Source: VXNE01 sp963664635
GTDB taxonomy: Bacteria > Pseudomonadota > Gammaproteobacteria > Pseudomonadales > Azotimanducaceae
NCBI GenBank assembly: GCA_963664635.1
Contig: OY761542.1
Coordinates: 1,922,001 to 1,986,000, forward strand
Length of the DNA stretch: 64,000 nucleotides
Direction of reading: 5' to 3'
Positions within the stretch are counted from its first letter, which is position 1. Each line of letters begins with the position of its first letter. Shown in pieces: positions 19,211 through 27,869 of the stretch. Below the pieces are notes generated by a model, which worked only from the letters and a program-made list of their open reading frames with translations, did not search any database and was not told the DNA's origin. A program made the position numbers and the translations under genes.

Positions 19211-20422
19211 TCAGTCGACGATCGCCGAGTAGATGATGTTCTTGAGCTGACCGCGGAAGTTGAAGGTTGCCGACGGCATGAGCTGCGTCATGAAGACGGC
19301 CGAGAGGTCCTCCACGGGATCCACCCAGAAGATGGTCGACGCCGCTCCGCCCCAGTAGAAGTCACCCGCGCCGAGTGTGCCGGCCCCGACTTCGGAGAGG
19401 GTCATCGCGAAGCCGAGTCCGAAGCCGACGCCTGCGTAGGCGGTTTCCGAGAACGCACCTTCCGCCATCTGCGTCAGGTCCTGTCCCCCCGCGAGGTGGT
19501 TGCGGGTCATCAGCCGCAGCGTCCGGGGTCCGAGAATTCGCGCACCGTCCAGTTCCCCGCCTCGGCGCAGCATCTCGCAGAAGCGCAGGTAGTCGGCGGT
19601 CGTCCCGGTGAGGCCCCCGCCGCCCGACAAGAACGTCGGATGCACGCGGTAGGGGCTGCCCTGCGGGTCGTCGAGGAGCCTGAGCGTCTTGTCGGGGCCC
19701 CGCTCGTAGTTCGCCGCGAAGCGCTCGACCTTCCCTGAGGCAACGCTGAACGCCGTGTCCCGCATGCCGAGCGGGCCGAAGATGTGCTCTTCGAAGTACC
19801 GGTCGAGGGGCAGGCCGGAGAGGGCCTCGACCAGGTGTCCGCAGACGTCCGTCGCGTAGGAGTACATCCAGCGTTCGCCGGGCGTGTAGTGGAGCGGCAC
19901 CTCGGCGAGCTTGTCGACGAAGGTCTGCAGCGTTTCGCCCTGCTCCCGGTGCACGTTGGCGGCACGGTAGAGCTTGTCCACGGGGTGGTTCGTGGCGCCG
20001 TAGGAGAGGCCGGCCGTGTGGCCGAGGACGTGCCGGAAGGTCATCGGGCTCTCCGGCGGGCGGGTCTCGACCCGTGCGCCCGTCCCGCCGACATAGACCT
20101 GGTGGCCGCGCCAGGCGGGGATGACCCGGTGCACGGGATCGTTGAGCTGGAACAGGCCCCGTTCGTAGAGCTGCATCAGGGCGACGGAGGTAATGGGCTT
20201 CGTCATCGAGTAGATGCGGAAGATCGTGTCGTCCGCCATCGGCAGGTTGCGCTCGAGGTCCCGGGCGCCGAGGGCGGCGTGGTAGGCGACATGGCCGTGG
20301 CGCGCGACGGCCATCTGGCAGCCCGCGATCTTGCCCGGGTCGATGTAGTGCCGTCGGAGGTGGTCGGTGATGCGTCCGAGCCGGACCTCGTCGAAGCCCG
20401 CCTGCCGCGCGCTGGTTTCCAT
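19211..20422 (-). CDS. Serine hydrolase, class C beta-lactamase/CubicO family
   Basis: A 403-residue protein with the active-site SxxK motif as Ser72-Met-Thr-Lys75 (YSMTKPITS) and the second YxN-type motif as Tyr187-Ser-Tyr189. It also has the family signatures RHVLGHTAGLSYG and PGERWMYSYATDV. No signal peptide is seen, so it is likely cytoplasmic. CubicO-type proteins are mostly esterases or peptidases of unknown substrate. It lies 26 nt upstream of the dienelactone-hydrolase-like gene and reads in the same direction. Confidence 0.88.
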   Translation of the reverse strand: METSARQAGFDEVRLGRITDHLRRHYIDPGKIAGCQMAVARHGHVAYHAALGARDLERNLPMADDTIFRIYSMTKPITSVALMQLYERGLFQLNDPVHRVIPAWRGHQVYVGGTGARVETRPPESPMTFRHVLGHTAGLSYGATNHPVDKLYRAANVHREQGETLQTFVDKLAEVPLHYTPGERWMYSYATDVCGHLVEALSGLPLDRYFEEHIFGPLGMRDTAFSVASGKVERFAANYERGPDKTLRLLDDPQGSPYRVHPTFLSGGGGLTGTTADYLRFCEMLRRGGELDGARILGPRTLRLMTRNHLAGGQDLTQMAEGAFSETAYAGVGFGLGFAMTLSEVGAGTLGAGDFYWGGAASTIFWVDPVEDLSAVFMTQLMPSATFNFRGQLKNIIYSAIVD

Positions 20423-20457
20423 GGCTGCCTCCGTCCGCTACAGGGTGTCGCGCGATG

Positions 20458-20961
20458 TTACCCGGCAGGGCGTCGGGACTCGAAACGAAAGTGCGTCGCG
20501 TCCTTGAACAGGGTCGTCCAGGCATGGCCGGCGGTGGGCTGGAAACGGCACGCGCCGTTGCGGTAGAGGCTGGCCGCGTTGCCGCCGAACTCGTACTTCG
20601 CGTTCGCCTCGTCGCCCAGGGCGAGGGCGAACGCTTCTTCCGGGACGAAGTGCTGCACCGTGCCTTCGAGGATGACGACGTCCTCGGCGTTGTCGAGCGC
20701 CAGGCAGGCGCGGGGATTGGCGCGCAGGTTGCGGCGCCAGCGCGAGTCATCGTGGCCGCTGAAATAGAGCGCGCCGTCGACCCAGACGCCGTCGATGGGC
20801 CGGGACAACGGCTTCCCGGCCGCGTCCGCCGTGGAGATCCAGTAATGGAGGGAGGCACTGAAGCGGGACTCCACGGACTCCCAGGACAGGGTGGGCGAAT
20901 CGTCCGGCAGACCGTAGCCGTCGGGAAGCCGTGCGCGCCGGACCTCGGGATCGGATGGCAT
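20458..20961 (-). CDS. Pyridoxamine 5'-phosphate oxidase-family protein (FMN/F420-binding split barrel)
   Basis: A 167-residue split-barrel flavoprotein. Seen: SASLHYWISTADAAGKPLSRP, GVWVDGALYFSGHDDSRWRRN (typical cofactor-phosphate contact) and NPRACLALDNAEDVVILEG. The ATG at 20961 has GGAGG nine nt upstream; the longer frame is shadow. Such proteins act as FMN- or F420-dependent oxidoreductases or haem-related enzymes. Function not assignable further. Probably co-transcribed with the serine hydrolase 35 nt downstream. Confidence 0.8.
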   Translation of the reverse strand: MPSDPEVRRARLPDGYGLPDDSPTLSWESVESRFSASLHYWISTADAAGKPLSRPIDGVWVDGALYFSGHDDSRWRRNLRANPRACLALDNAEDVVILEGTVQHFVPEEAFALALGDEANAKYEFGGNAASLYRNGACRFQPTAGHAWTTLFKDATHFRFESRRPAG

Positions 20962-21079
20962 GAAAGGACCTCCGTCGTGTTGCCGCCCGAGGATAACAGC
21001 GGGGCCCGAACCGTCGCGCTTTCGGCGGCGACCCGAATCGGGCATGCTGCGCGCCCACTCGAAGCACCGGATCGGATCC

Positions 21080-21448
21080 ATGATTGCGTACGTCACACTG
21101 GGCACGAACGACCTCGAACGCGCGACCGCGTTCTACGACGCGCTGTTCGCGGAGATGGGAGTCGGGCGGCTCATGGCCGAGGAGGGCATGGTGGGCTACG
21201 GGACCGGGATGGACCAGCCGATGGTCGTCGTCGGGGGACCCTACGACGGCAATGCCGCGACCGTGGGCAACGGGGTGATGGTCGCGCTGCAGGCGGGGTC
21301 ACCGGAAGCGGTCGCACGGCTGCATGCGAAAGCCCTGGAACTCGGCGCCGTGGACGAAGGCGCCCCCGGCCCGCGGGGCGAGGGCTTCCACGCGGGCTAC
21401 TTCCGTGACCCCGACGGGAACAAGCTGAACTTCGTCGCGTACGGCTGA
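21080..21448 (+). CDS. VOC-family protein (glyoxalase/bleomycin-resistance type)
   Basis: A 122-residue single VOC domain: MIAYVTLGTNDLERATAFYD at the start and FRDPDGNKLNFVAYG at the end, the standard beginning and closing of the beta-alpha-beta-beta-beta fold. The middle (QPMVVVGGPYDGNAATVGNG) matches lactoylglutathione-lyase-like members of unknown activity. It is divergent from the split-barrel gene with 118 nt between them. Confidence 0.85.
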   Translation: MIAYVTLGTNDLERATAFYDALFAEMGVGRLMAEEGMVGYGTGMDQPMVVVGGPYDGNAATVGNGVMVALQAGSPEAVARLHAKALELGAVDEGAPGPRGEGFHAGYFRDPDGNKLNFVAYG

Positions 21449-21575
21449 CGCCTGGGCGGGCATGCGTCTTGGCTGTCGCTCAGGGCCAAGGGGCGCGGGT
21501 ACGCACCGCGCTAGGACCGTGAGACACTTGCGCCAAGTGGCCTGCGGAGCAGGCGGACTCGGACTCGCGCCCACT

Positions 21576-22790
21576 ATGACCAATAGCGATGCCAGGTTGA
21601 TCAGGCGAGTCGCGTTACGCAACTACAAGAGCATTGCAGCCTGCGACGTTGCCCTGCAGCCGCTCTCCATCCTGGTCGGACCCAACGGTGCTGGCAAGAG
21701 CAACTTTCTGGATGCGCTACGCTTTACGGCTCAGGCTTTACGCTTCTCTCTTGACCACGCGCTACGCGAACGAGGGGGCATAAACGAAGTGCGACGACGC
21801 TCTCGGGGCCATCCGAATCACTTCGGAGTGCGCCTCGAGTTCCGACTCCCTGAGACGATGGGCTTCTACGCGTTCGAGGTAGGCGCAAGGCCGAAGGGTC
21901 GCTACGCCGTGCGCAAGGAGGAGTGCGTATGCTATGGGTGCGACTGGACGCAGGAGCACTGGTTTCGCGTGGAAGATGGCGCGGCCACGGGGTCGCTGCG
22001 CCATCCGCCGGGTGTCGGCGCCGACAGGCTCTATCTCATGCAGGTGGCCGGTTACCCCGAATTCCGACCCATCTACGATGCCCTGGCGGGCATGGGCTTC
22101 TACAATTTCCATCCGGAGCAGATTCGGGAGCTGCAGCCGCCCGACCCCGGTGACCTGCTGAAGCGAGACGGGAGCAACATCGCGAGCGTCCTCAGCAGCC
22201 TCAAGTCGAGGGCCCCCGAAAGTGCCGGCCGGGTCGTAGAGTATCTCTCGAAGGTCGTTCCTGGGACGGTTGGAACGGAGCCGAAGGTGATCGGCCCGAA
22301 GCTGACGTTGGAGTTCCGGCAACAGGTCCGGGGCGACGAGCATCCATGGCGGTTTTTGGCAGAGAACGTTTCCGATGGCACGCTACGGGTGCTTGGCGTA
22401 CTTGTTGCGCTTTTCCAGGGTTCTGGAGGCGAACCCGCAAATGCGAAGCTCGTTGGCATTGAGGAGCCGGAGAGCGCGTTGCACCCTGCTGCGGCGGGCG
22501 TTCTGACGGATGTTCTCGGCGAGGCAAGCGAGCGCGTTCAAGTAGTCTTGACCAGCCATAGTGCGGACCTCTTGGATCGGGCCTCTATATCGAGCGACTC
22601 CATCGTGGCGGTCATGGCTGTGAACGGTGAGACCCGACTTGCCCCGATTGACCAAACTGGCAGAGATGTGTTGCAGGAACAACTGGTCAGTGCGGGGGAA
22701 CTGCTGCGTCTGGGCCATCTCTCTCCGGATCCTGAGCTGGCGGTACCCAGCCAACTGAGATTGTTCGGAACACCGCGCGACCGTTCGTGA
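21576..22790 (+). CDS. AAA ATPase, RecF/OLD-like (AAA_21), partner of DUF4276
   Basis: A 404-residue SMC-like ATPase: LRNYKSIAACDVALQPLSI, Walker A GPNGAGKSN (35-43), a signature-like NVSDGTLRVLGVLVALF, Walker B VGIEEPESALHP and an H-loop SHSADLLD. This is the layout of OLD-family/AAA_21 ATPases without the TOPRIM domain. The next gene overlaps by 4 nt and is a DUF4276 protein, so the pair mimics two-component ATPase-plus-TOPRIM-like systems. Base composition is lower in GC than the neighbours, suggesting acquisition. The start ATG at 21576 is chosen because the fold begins there. Confidence 0.85.
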   Translation: MTNSDARLIRRVALRNYKSIAACDVALQPLSILVGPNGAGKSNFLDALRFTAQALRFSLDHALRERGGINEVRRRSRGHPNHFGVRLEFRLPETMGFYAFEVGARPKGRYAVRKEECVCYGCDWTQEHWFRVEDGAATGSLRHPPGVGADRLYLMQVAGYPEFRPIYDALAGMGFYNFHPEQIRELQPPDPGDLLKRDGSNIASVLSSLKSRAPESAGRVVEYLSKVVPGTVGTEPKVIGPKLTLEFRQQVRGDEHPWRFLAENVSDGTLRVLGVLVALFQGSGGEPANAKLVGIEEPESALHPAAAGVLTDVLGEASERVQVVLTSHSADLLDRASISSDSIVAVMAVNGETRLAPIDQTGRDVLQEQLVSAGELLRLGHLSPDPELAVPSQLRLFGTPRDRS

Positions 22791-23240
22791 AAGTCGTCGC
22801 AATCGTCGAAGGCGACGGTGAGGTCGAAGCCGTCCCCGTGTTGTTTCGCCGTCTTGCGTCCGAGATTGCATCTGACGTGTCGCCGAGGGTGCTACGGCCA
22901 ATACGCGTACCCCGTCAGCGGATCGTGAAGCCGGGCGAACTCGAACGCTACTCGCGTTTGGCCGCGCACCTCGGTGGTACCGACGGCCGCGTCCTGATTC
23001 TCCTGGATGCGGACGACGATTGCCCTGCGGAGTTGGGCCCTCGTCTTCTCGAACGGGCGCGAGTTGCGGTGCCTGATCGCCGTGTCGAAGTGGCGTTGGC
23101 CAAGCACGAGTATGAGGCATGGTTTCTCGCGTCGATCGAGTCCATCTGCGGCACCCGGGGAATCCTGCAAGGGCTGTCGGCGCCTGCGTTAGACGGGCCC
23201 TCGGTCGGGGAGGATTGGTTGCTTCGACACTCCCACGGCA
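22787..23240 (+). pseudogene. DUF4276-family protein, C-terminally truncated
   Basis: From a GTG overlapping the ATPase stop, the frame reads KVVAIVEGDGEVEAVPVLFRR and later GRVLILLDADDDCPAELG and LAKHEYEAWFLASIESI, which are the conserved motifs of DUF4276 (TOPRIM-like acidic residues). After about residue 145 similarity ends and the frame runs on out-of-phase through typA, so the last third is missing. The break lies just before the typA start at 23265. Most likely a deletion joined this gene to typA and the two-gene module is dead or altered. Confidence 0.7.
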
Positions 23241-23264
23241 CGACTCGGCTAAACTCCGCGCGCC

Positions 23265-25058
23265 ATGCAGATTCGCAACGTCGCCATCGTGGCCCACGTG
23301 GACCACGGCAAGACCACGCTCGTCGACCGCCTGCTGCAGCAGACGGCGGCCGACGCGCGCACGGAAATCGCCGAGCGCGCCCTCGACAGCAACGAACTCG
23401 AGCGGGAGCGGGGCATCACGATCCTCTCCAAGACGACCGCGGTGGAGCACGACGGCTGCCGGATCAATATCGTGGACACGCCGGGCCACGCGGACTTCGG
23501 CGGGGAGGTGGAACGGATCCTCTCGATGGTGGATGCGGTCCTCCTCGTCGTCGACGCCGTGGAAGGCACGATGCCGCAGACCCGGTTCGTGACGCAGAAA
23601 GCGTTCGCCGCCGGCCTGGCGCCGATCCTCGTCGTGAACAAGATCGACCGCGATGGCGCCGCGCCGCACCAGGTGGTGGACCAGGTGTTCGACCTGTTCG
23701 ACCGGCTCGGAGCGAGCGACGCGCAGCTCGATTTCCCGACCGTCTTCACGTCGGCGACGCTCGGTGTCGCAGGGCTCGATCCGGATGGCCTGGCCGAGGA
23801 CATGACGCCGCTCCTCGACCTGATCGTCTCGCATGTTCCTCCGCCGGAAGCCGACCTCGGCGGACCGTTCCAGATGCAGGTCAGCACGCTCGACTACTCG
23901 AGTTACGTGGGGGTCATCGGGATTGGCCGGGTCCGCCGGGGCGAGTTGCTCCCCAGGTCTCCGGTCTCGGTGGTGGGCGCCGACGGGGAGGTGCGCAAGG
24001 GCCGCGTGCTGTCGGTGCTGGCGAGCCGCGGTCTCGAGCGGGTGGAGCTGCCCGCGGCGCGGGCCGGCGACATCGTCTGCGTCACCGGCGTCGACGACGT
24101 CGGCGTGTCGGAGACCATCTGCGAGGTCAACACGCCGGAAGCGATGCCGGCGCTCAGCGTCGATGAGCCGACCCTGACGATGACGTTCCGGGTGAACACG
24201 AGCCCGTTTGCGGGCCGCGAGGGCAAGTACCTCACCGCGCGACAGATCGAGGAACGCCTGTTCCGGGAGGCGTCCCACAACGTGGCGCTGCGGGTACGGC
24301 AGACGGCGGAACCGGACTGCTTCGAAGTGTCGGGCCGGGGCGAGCTGCATCTTTCGGTCCTGATCGAGACGATGCGCCGCGAGGGCTACGAGGTGGCGGT
24401 CTCGCAACCGATGGTCATCGTCCGGGAACGGGACGGCGTGCGTCTGGAACCCTTCGAGTCCGTCGTCTTCGAGATCGACGCCGAGCACCAGGGCCGTCTG
24501 ATGGAGGCGCTCGGGGAGCGCAAGGGCGAACTCGTCGACGTCGACCACGATGGCCAGGGCCGCGTGCGGCTGACGTGCAAGGTATCGACGCGGGCGCTGA
24601 TGGGCTTCCGCAACGAGTTCGCGTCCTTCACGTCGGGATCCGGCGTGATGACGTTTTCCTCCGCCGGATACGATCGCGTACCGGCCGGCCTCAGGACGGG
24701 CCGCAAGTCCGGCGTGCTGATCTCGAAGGCCACGGGCAAGGCGGTGGGCTACGCTTTGTTCAACCTGCAGAACCGGGGACGCATGATGGTGGGCCCGGGC
24801 ACCGAGGTGTACGAGGGCATGGTGGTCGGCATCCACAGCCGCTCGAACGACCTGACGGTGAACCCCTTGAAGGAGAAGAAGCTCACCAACATCCGCGCGG
24901 CGGGGAGCGACGAGAACATCCTGCTGACGCCGCCTGTCGTGCTCTCGCTGGAGCAGGCGCTCGAGTTCATCAATGCCGACGAACTGGTGGAGGTCACGCC
25001 CCGGTCGATACGCGTCCGCAAGACGGCTCTGCGGGAGAACGAGCGCCGCAGAGCCTGA
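23265..25058 (+). CDS. typA: Translational GTPase TypA/BipA
   Basis: 597 residues, normal length. G1 AHVDHGKTT (10-18), switch I RERGITILSKTTAV, G3 DTPGHADFGGEVER, G4 NKIDRDGA, and the TypA C-terminal domain with FMLxxxx-like GRMMVGPGTEVYEGM followed by NPLKEKKLTNIRAAGSDE. It is a ribosome-binding GTPase that helps 50S assembly and stress adaptation. The spacer between the truncated DUF4276 gene and the ATG is short, so its promoter must lie within the remnant or have been replaced. Confidence 0.97.
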   Translation: MQIRNVAIVAHVDHGKTTLVDRLLQQTAADARTEIAERALDSNELERERGITILSKTTAVEHDGCRINIVDTPGHADFGGEVERILSMVDAVLLVVDAVEGTMPQTRFVTQKAFAAGLAPILVVNKIDRDGAAPHQVVDQVFDLFDRLGASDAQLDFPTVFTSATLGVAGLDPDGLAEDMTPLLDLIVSHVPPPEADLGGPFQMQVSTLDYSSYVGVIGIGRVRRGELLPRSPVSVVGADGEVRKGRVLSVLASRGLERVELPAARAGDIVCVTGVDDVGVSETICEVNTPEAMPALSVDEPTLTMTFRVNTSPFAGREGKYLTARQIEERLFREASHNVALRVRQTAEPDCFEVSGRGELHLSVLIETMRREGYEVAVSQPMVIVRERDGVRLEPFESVVFEIDAEHQGRLMEALGERKGELVDVDHDGQGRVRLTCKVSTRALMGFRNEFASFTSGSGVMTFSSAGYDRVPAGLRTGRKSGVLISKATGKAVGYALFNLQNRGRMMVGPGTEVYEGMVVGIHSRSNDLTVNPLKEKKLTNIRAAGSDENILLTPPVVLSLEQALEFINADELVEVTPRSIRVRKTALRENERRRA

Positions 25059-25115
25059 AGGCGCGAGGAAGGGGAACGTGGACCCGCCCTGGCGCCGGCC
25101 GCGCCGAGTGCTCCT

Positions 25116-25895
25116 TCAGCCGGCGTCCCTGAGGTACCACCGCACGCCGCACACGTCGACCCTGTCGTCGGACACGTAGCAGCCGCGCTCCTGCGCCGCG
25201 GCGAGGATGTGGGCGCGGTCGCTGACGGCGAGATCGACGCCGCCAAGCCCGGGACCCCGGCCGTCGGTGGCCTCGACGAAACGGACGGTGGCGTTGTTGA
25301 GTTCGAGGGAGAGCACGGCGCCGTCGCGCTCGACGGGCAGGTCCGTCACCTTCCCCCACAGTTCGCCGATCTCGACCGGATCGACCCCCTGCAGCTCGAC
25401 GCCGGCGAAGTCGTGCGTCACGTCCTGCGTGACCCGGTCCTCCCAGCCGAGCCCGCCGGCGGGGTTCCAGTTGCCGTCGAAGTCGTTGGAGCCGTCCCAG
25501 TCGATCTCGAGGAACGAGGCGATCATGTCGCGCGGGTGCAGTTGGCAGATGATGTGGTTGTCGCGCTCGGACTCCATGGCGATGCGCACGCCGGCGTCGA
25601 GCGCGCGTTGACGGACGGCCTGCTGCGTCTCCCGGTCGCCGCCCTGGCAGATCACCATGTAACCGCCGTCTCCGCCCCGACGGTCGAGGTAACGGCCTCC
25701 GGCCGTGTTCTCTTCCACCGGCGCGACCACCTCGAGGAAGTTGCGCCCGACCGGCATGAGCGTGTTCTCGAGCCCGAACGCGCCGACGCCGGGATCGATG
25801 AAGCACGGCTTGATGCCGAAGACGCTGCAGAGATCGTCGATCACGGGCTTGAGTTCATGTGCGACCAGGGCGATCTGGCGCAGTTGGATGGCCAT
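25116..25895 (-). CDS. VOC-family protein (glyoxalase-like domain)
   Basis: 259 residues. The N-terminal MAIQLRQIALVAHELKPVID and GVGAFGLENTLMPVGRNFLEVVAP segments are typical of the glyoxalase-like domain group, and a second half with FLEIDWDGSNDFDGNWNPAGG and VDLAVSDRAHILAAA completes a two-module VOC fold. Substrate unknown. It is convergent with typA, with 57 nt between the stops. Confidence 0.82.
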   Translation of the reverse strand: MAIQLRQIALVAHELKPVIDDLCSVFGIKPCFIDPGVGAFGLENTLMPVGRNFLEVVAPVEENTAGGRYLDRRGGDGGYMVICQGGDRETQQAVRQRALDAGVRIAMESERDNHIICQLHPRDMIASFLEIDWDGSNDFDGNWNPAGGLGWEDRVTQDVTHDFAGVELQGVDPVEIGELWGKVTDLPVERDGAVLSLELNNATVRFVEATDGRGPGLGGVDLAVSDRAHILAAAQERGCYVSDDRVDVCGVRWYLRDAG

Positions 25896-25966
25896 GAAGT
25901 TCTCCTCGTTGGAACGGTTCGGGTTGTCACGGGCAATGCGCCCGTGCGGCCGTTATCATCGGACAC

Positions 25967-26740
25967 ATGCTGATCGAAATCTATTCCGATGTCGTCTGCC
26001 CCTGGTGCTATATCGGCAAGCGGCGGCTCGACGGGGCGCTGGCGACCGTGGCGGGGGAGGGCGTGGAACTGGCCTGGCGCCCGTACCAGCTATACCCGAA
26101 CCTGCCGGCGGCGGGCATGGACAGGGACGAATACCTGGCGCGCCGTTATGGCGAACGGGCGGACCGGGCGCGCGTGCCGGGACAGATCGTGCGCGAAGGC
26201 GCGGACGCGGGAATCACCTTCGACTACGGCGCCATCGGACGCATGCCCAATACGCTGACCGCGCACCGGTTGCTCGACTATGCGGAGCGCGTTGCCGGTA
26301 GCGGCGTCCAGCATGAACTGGCCGAGGTCCTCTTTCGGTTCTATTTCTGCGAAGGCCGGGACGTGGGCGACATCGACACGCTCTGCGAGGGCGCCGAGGA
26401 GGCGGGTTTCGACGCGGTGACAACGCGCGAATACCTGCTGGATGGCGACGACGAAGATGCGATGCGCTCGCGCATCAGGGGCGCTTTCGAGATTGGCGTG
26501 GTGAGCGTCCCCTGCTACATGCTCATGCGAGGGGCACGCCCCTCGCGCTCCCCGGCTGAGGGCTCTCTCATGCGAGGGGCACGCCCCTCGCGCTCCCCGG
26601 CTGAGGGCTCTCTCATGCGAGGGGCACGCCCCTCGCGCTCCCCGGCTGAAGGCGGCTTCATGCTCCCCGGCGCGCAGACCTCGGAGGTCATGGCGCAGTT
26701 CATCGAACGGGCGAAGGCGAAGCTCGCGGGCACCGCGTAG
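25967..26740 (+). CDS. DsbA-family oxidoreductase (FrnE-like) carrying a repeat-encoded insertion
   Basis: 257 residues with a thioredoxin-fold DsbA/FrnE layout: redox motif Cys11-Pro-Trp-Cys14 (SDVVCPWCYIGKRRLD), YQLYPNLPAAGMDR, then the helical domain and the closing cis-Pro region VPCY. Directly after VPCYM the frame enters three tandem 15-residue repeats (LMRGARPSRSPAEGS) and then resumes with LPGAQTSEVMAQFIERA, the normal FrnE ending (usual text is GVPxFxxxxxxxxxGAQ). Without the 45 residues it would be 212 residues, the family norm. The insertion sits next to the active-site cis-proline loop, so activity may be affected. No signal peptide, so cytoplasmic. Confidence 0.88.
   Translation: MLIEIYSDVVCPWCYIGKRRLDGALATVAGEGVELAWRPYQLYPNLPAAGMDRDEYLARRYGERADRARVPGQIVREGADAGITFDYGAIGRMPNTLTAHRLLDYAERVAGSGVQHELAEVLFRFYFCEGRDVGDIDTLCEGAEEAGFDAVTTREYLLDGDDEDAMRSRIRGAFEIGVVSVPCYMLMRGARPSRSPAEGSLMRGARPSRSPAEGSLMRGARPSRSPAEGGFMLPGAQTSEVMAQFIERAKAKLAGTA
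26522..26656 (+). repeat. Three tandem copies of a 45-bp palindromic repeat inside a coding gene
   Basis: Units start at 26522, 26567 and 26612. Units one and two are identical; the third diverges in its last bases. Each holds a 9-bp inverted repeat GCGAGGGGC/GCCCCTCGC with a 2-nt loop and then the tail GCTCCCCGGCTGAGGGCTCT. A 45-bp period keeps the frame. A related single copy is at 47861-47900. Confidence 0.92.
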
Positions 26741-26752
26741 ACGCGCTCCGCG

Positions 26753-27745
26753 TCAGCTCGCCAGCACTTCGAGGCAGTCCGCCTCGGCCAGCACCTCGCG
26801 CAGGCCCGGCGTGTCCTGCGCAGCGGCGTATCTGGCCTTGAGGGCCGCCAGCGACCGCGCGTGGTACTTCTGGGGCTTCTGGGTCCATGCGTTGCCCTTG
26901 AGGGACACCGTGAACTCCTCGTCGCCGCCGGCGATGGCGGCCGCGTTCGCCGCACTCCAGGGGAGGAACAGCCCGCCGACCTGGTCCGCGAGCAATGGCA
27001 GCAACGTCGGCGCAAGGGCGGACCAGGGTTCGAACTCGCCCTCGGCGGTCGGCAGCAGCATGCGGTCGATCCACTGGTTGACCCGGGGGGCCGTCGCGAC
27101 GATCGCGGCGGGCGTCGGGTCGCGACGCGCGTTGTAGATCTGCCCCCAGAGGCCGAAGTCGGCGAAGGCGGGGCGTCCGCCGAACAGGTATGGGCGTCCT
27201 GTCAGGTGGCGCTCGAGCAGCCCGACGGCGTCCTCGAACGACTGCTCGATCTGTGGCGCGGTGACGGCGTTCGAACCCACGAACCAGACCCGGTTCACCA
27301 TGCGTTCGACGACCGTGCGCGCCGCCTGTTCCATCTCGTCGACGCCGAGGGGGGCGCCGGACGAGGCGGCGAGCCGGCGCGCGCAGGCGATCTGGTCGAC
27401 TTCGCGCGCCCAGCGGAAGTGAAACATCCACTTGTTGCCCCACTCGTCCCCGAATTCCTCGAGCAGGGCGGAGACGAACGCGGCGATCGGCTCGTCCGGA
27501 TGGATGCCGGGCTCGGGGAACTCGGGCTCCAGGGCCTCGATGATGGGAGTGGAGTCCTGTATCCCGCGGTCGTCCGGGGTCACCACCAGCGGCACGAGAG
27601 GCAGCCGGGCGTGGCGCTCGTACAGCGCTCCGGCCGCCGCGCGGCCCAGCCACCGGTGCGGGATGCCCTTGTACCGGAAGTACGTGCGCACCTTGACGGA
27701 GTACGGCGACTCCTCGGCTCCGATGACGCGGTAGACGTCCGCCAT
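26753..27745 (-). CDS. Glutathione S-transferase family protein
   Basis: 330 residues. The N-terminal thioredoxin-like GST domain reads YRVIGAEESPYSVKVRTYFR, with SPYSVK in the place of the catalytic motif, and later DSTPIIEALE, the glutathione gamma-Glu contact motif. The C-terminal helical domain includes PYLFGGRPAFADFGLWGQIY, a GST-C signature. It is larger than a classical GST because of an extra C-terminal portion. The ATG at 27745 is chosen; the upstream frame is Pro/Arg-rich shadow of the neighbour. Confidence 0.85.
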   Translation of the reverse strand: MADVYRVIGAEESPYSVKVRTYFRYKGIPHRWLGRAAAGALYERHARLPLVPLVVTPDDRGIQDSTPIIEALEPEFPEPGIHPDEPIAAFVSALLEEFGDEWGNKWMFHFRWAREVDQIACARRLAASSGAPLGVDEMEQAARTVVERMVNRVWFVGSNAVTAPQIEQSFEDAVGLLERHLTGRPYLFGGRPAFADFGLWGQIYNARRDPTPAAIVATAPRVNQWIDRMLLPTAEGEFEPWSALAPTLLPLLADQVGGLFLPWSAANAAAIAGGDEEFTVSLKGNAWTQKPQKYHARSLAALKARYAAAQDTPGLREVLAEADCLEVLAS

Positions 27746-27869
27746 GATTCGTTTCCGCAAAAACCTGGACGAGCGTAAGGATAGCGGGCGAGAGTCGTTC
27801 GCTCCACGCCGAGTGGCGCCCGGGAAGCGGGACGGATGGATTGCTTCAGTCCGAGACGATTGCGGCGCC

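Noticed and set aside
22787..24166. A 459-codon frame reading from the DUF4276 start through the front of typA
   Set aside because: After about residue 145 it is Arg/Gly-rich text out of frame with the clearly real typA, so it is a run-on from a truncated gene.
26522..26656. Possible CRISPR array because of three regular repeats with palindromes
   Set aside because: The copies abut with no unique spacers, the unit is entirely repeated, and it lies within a coding frame.
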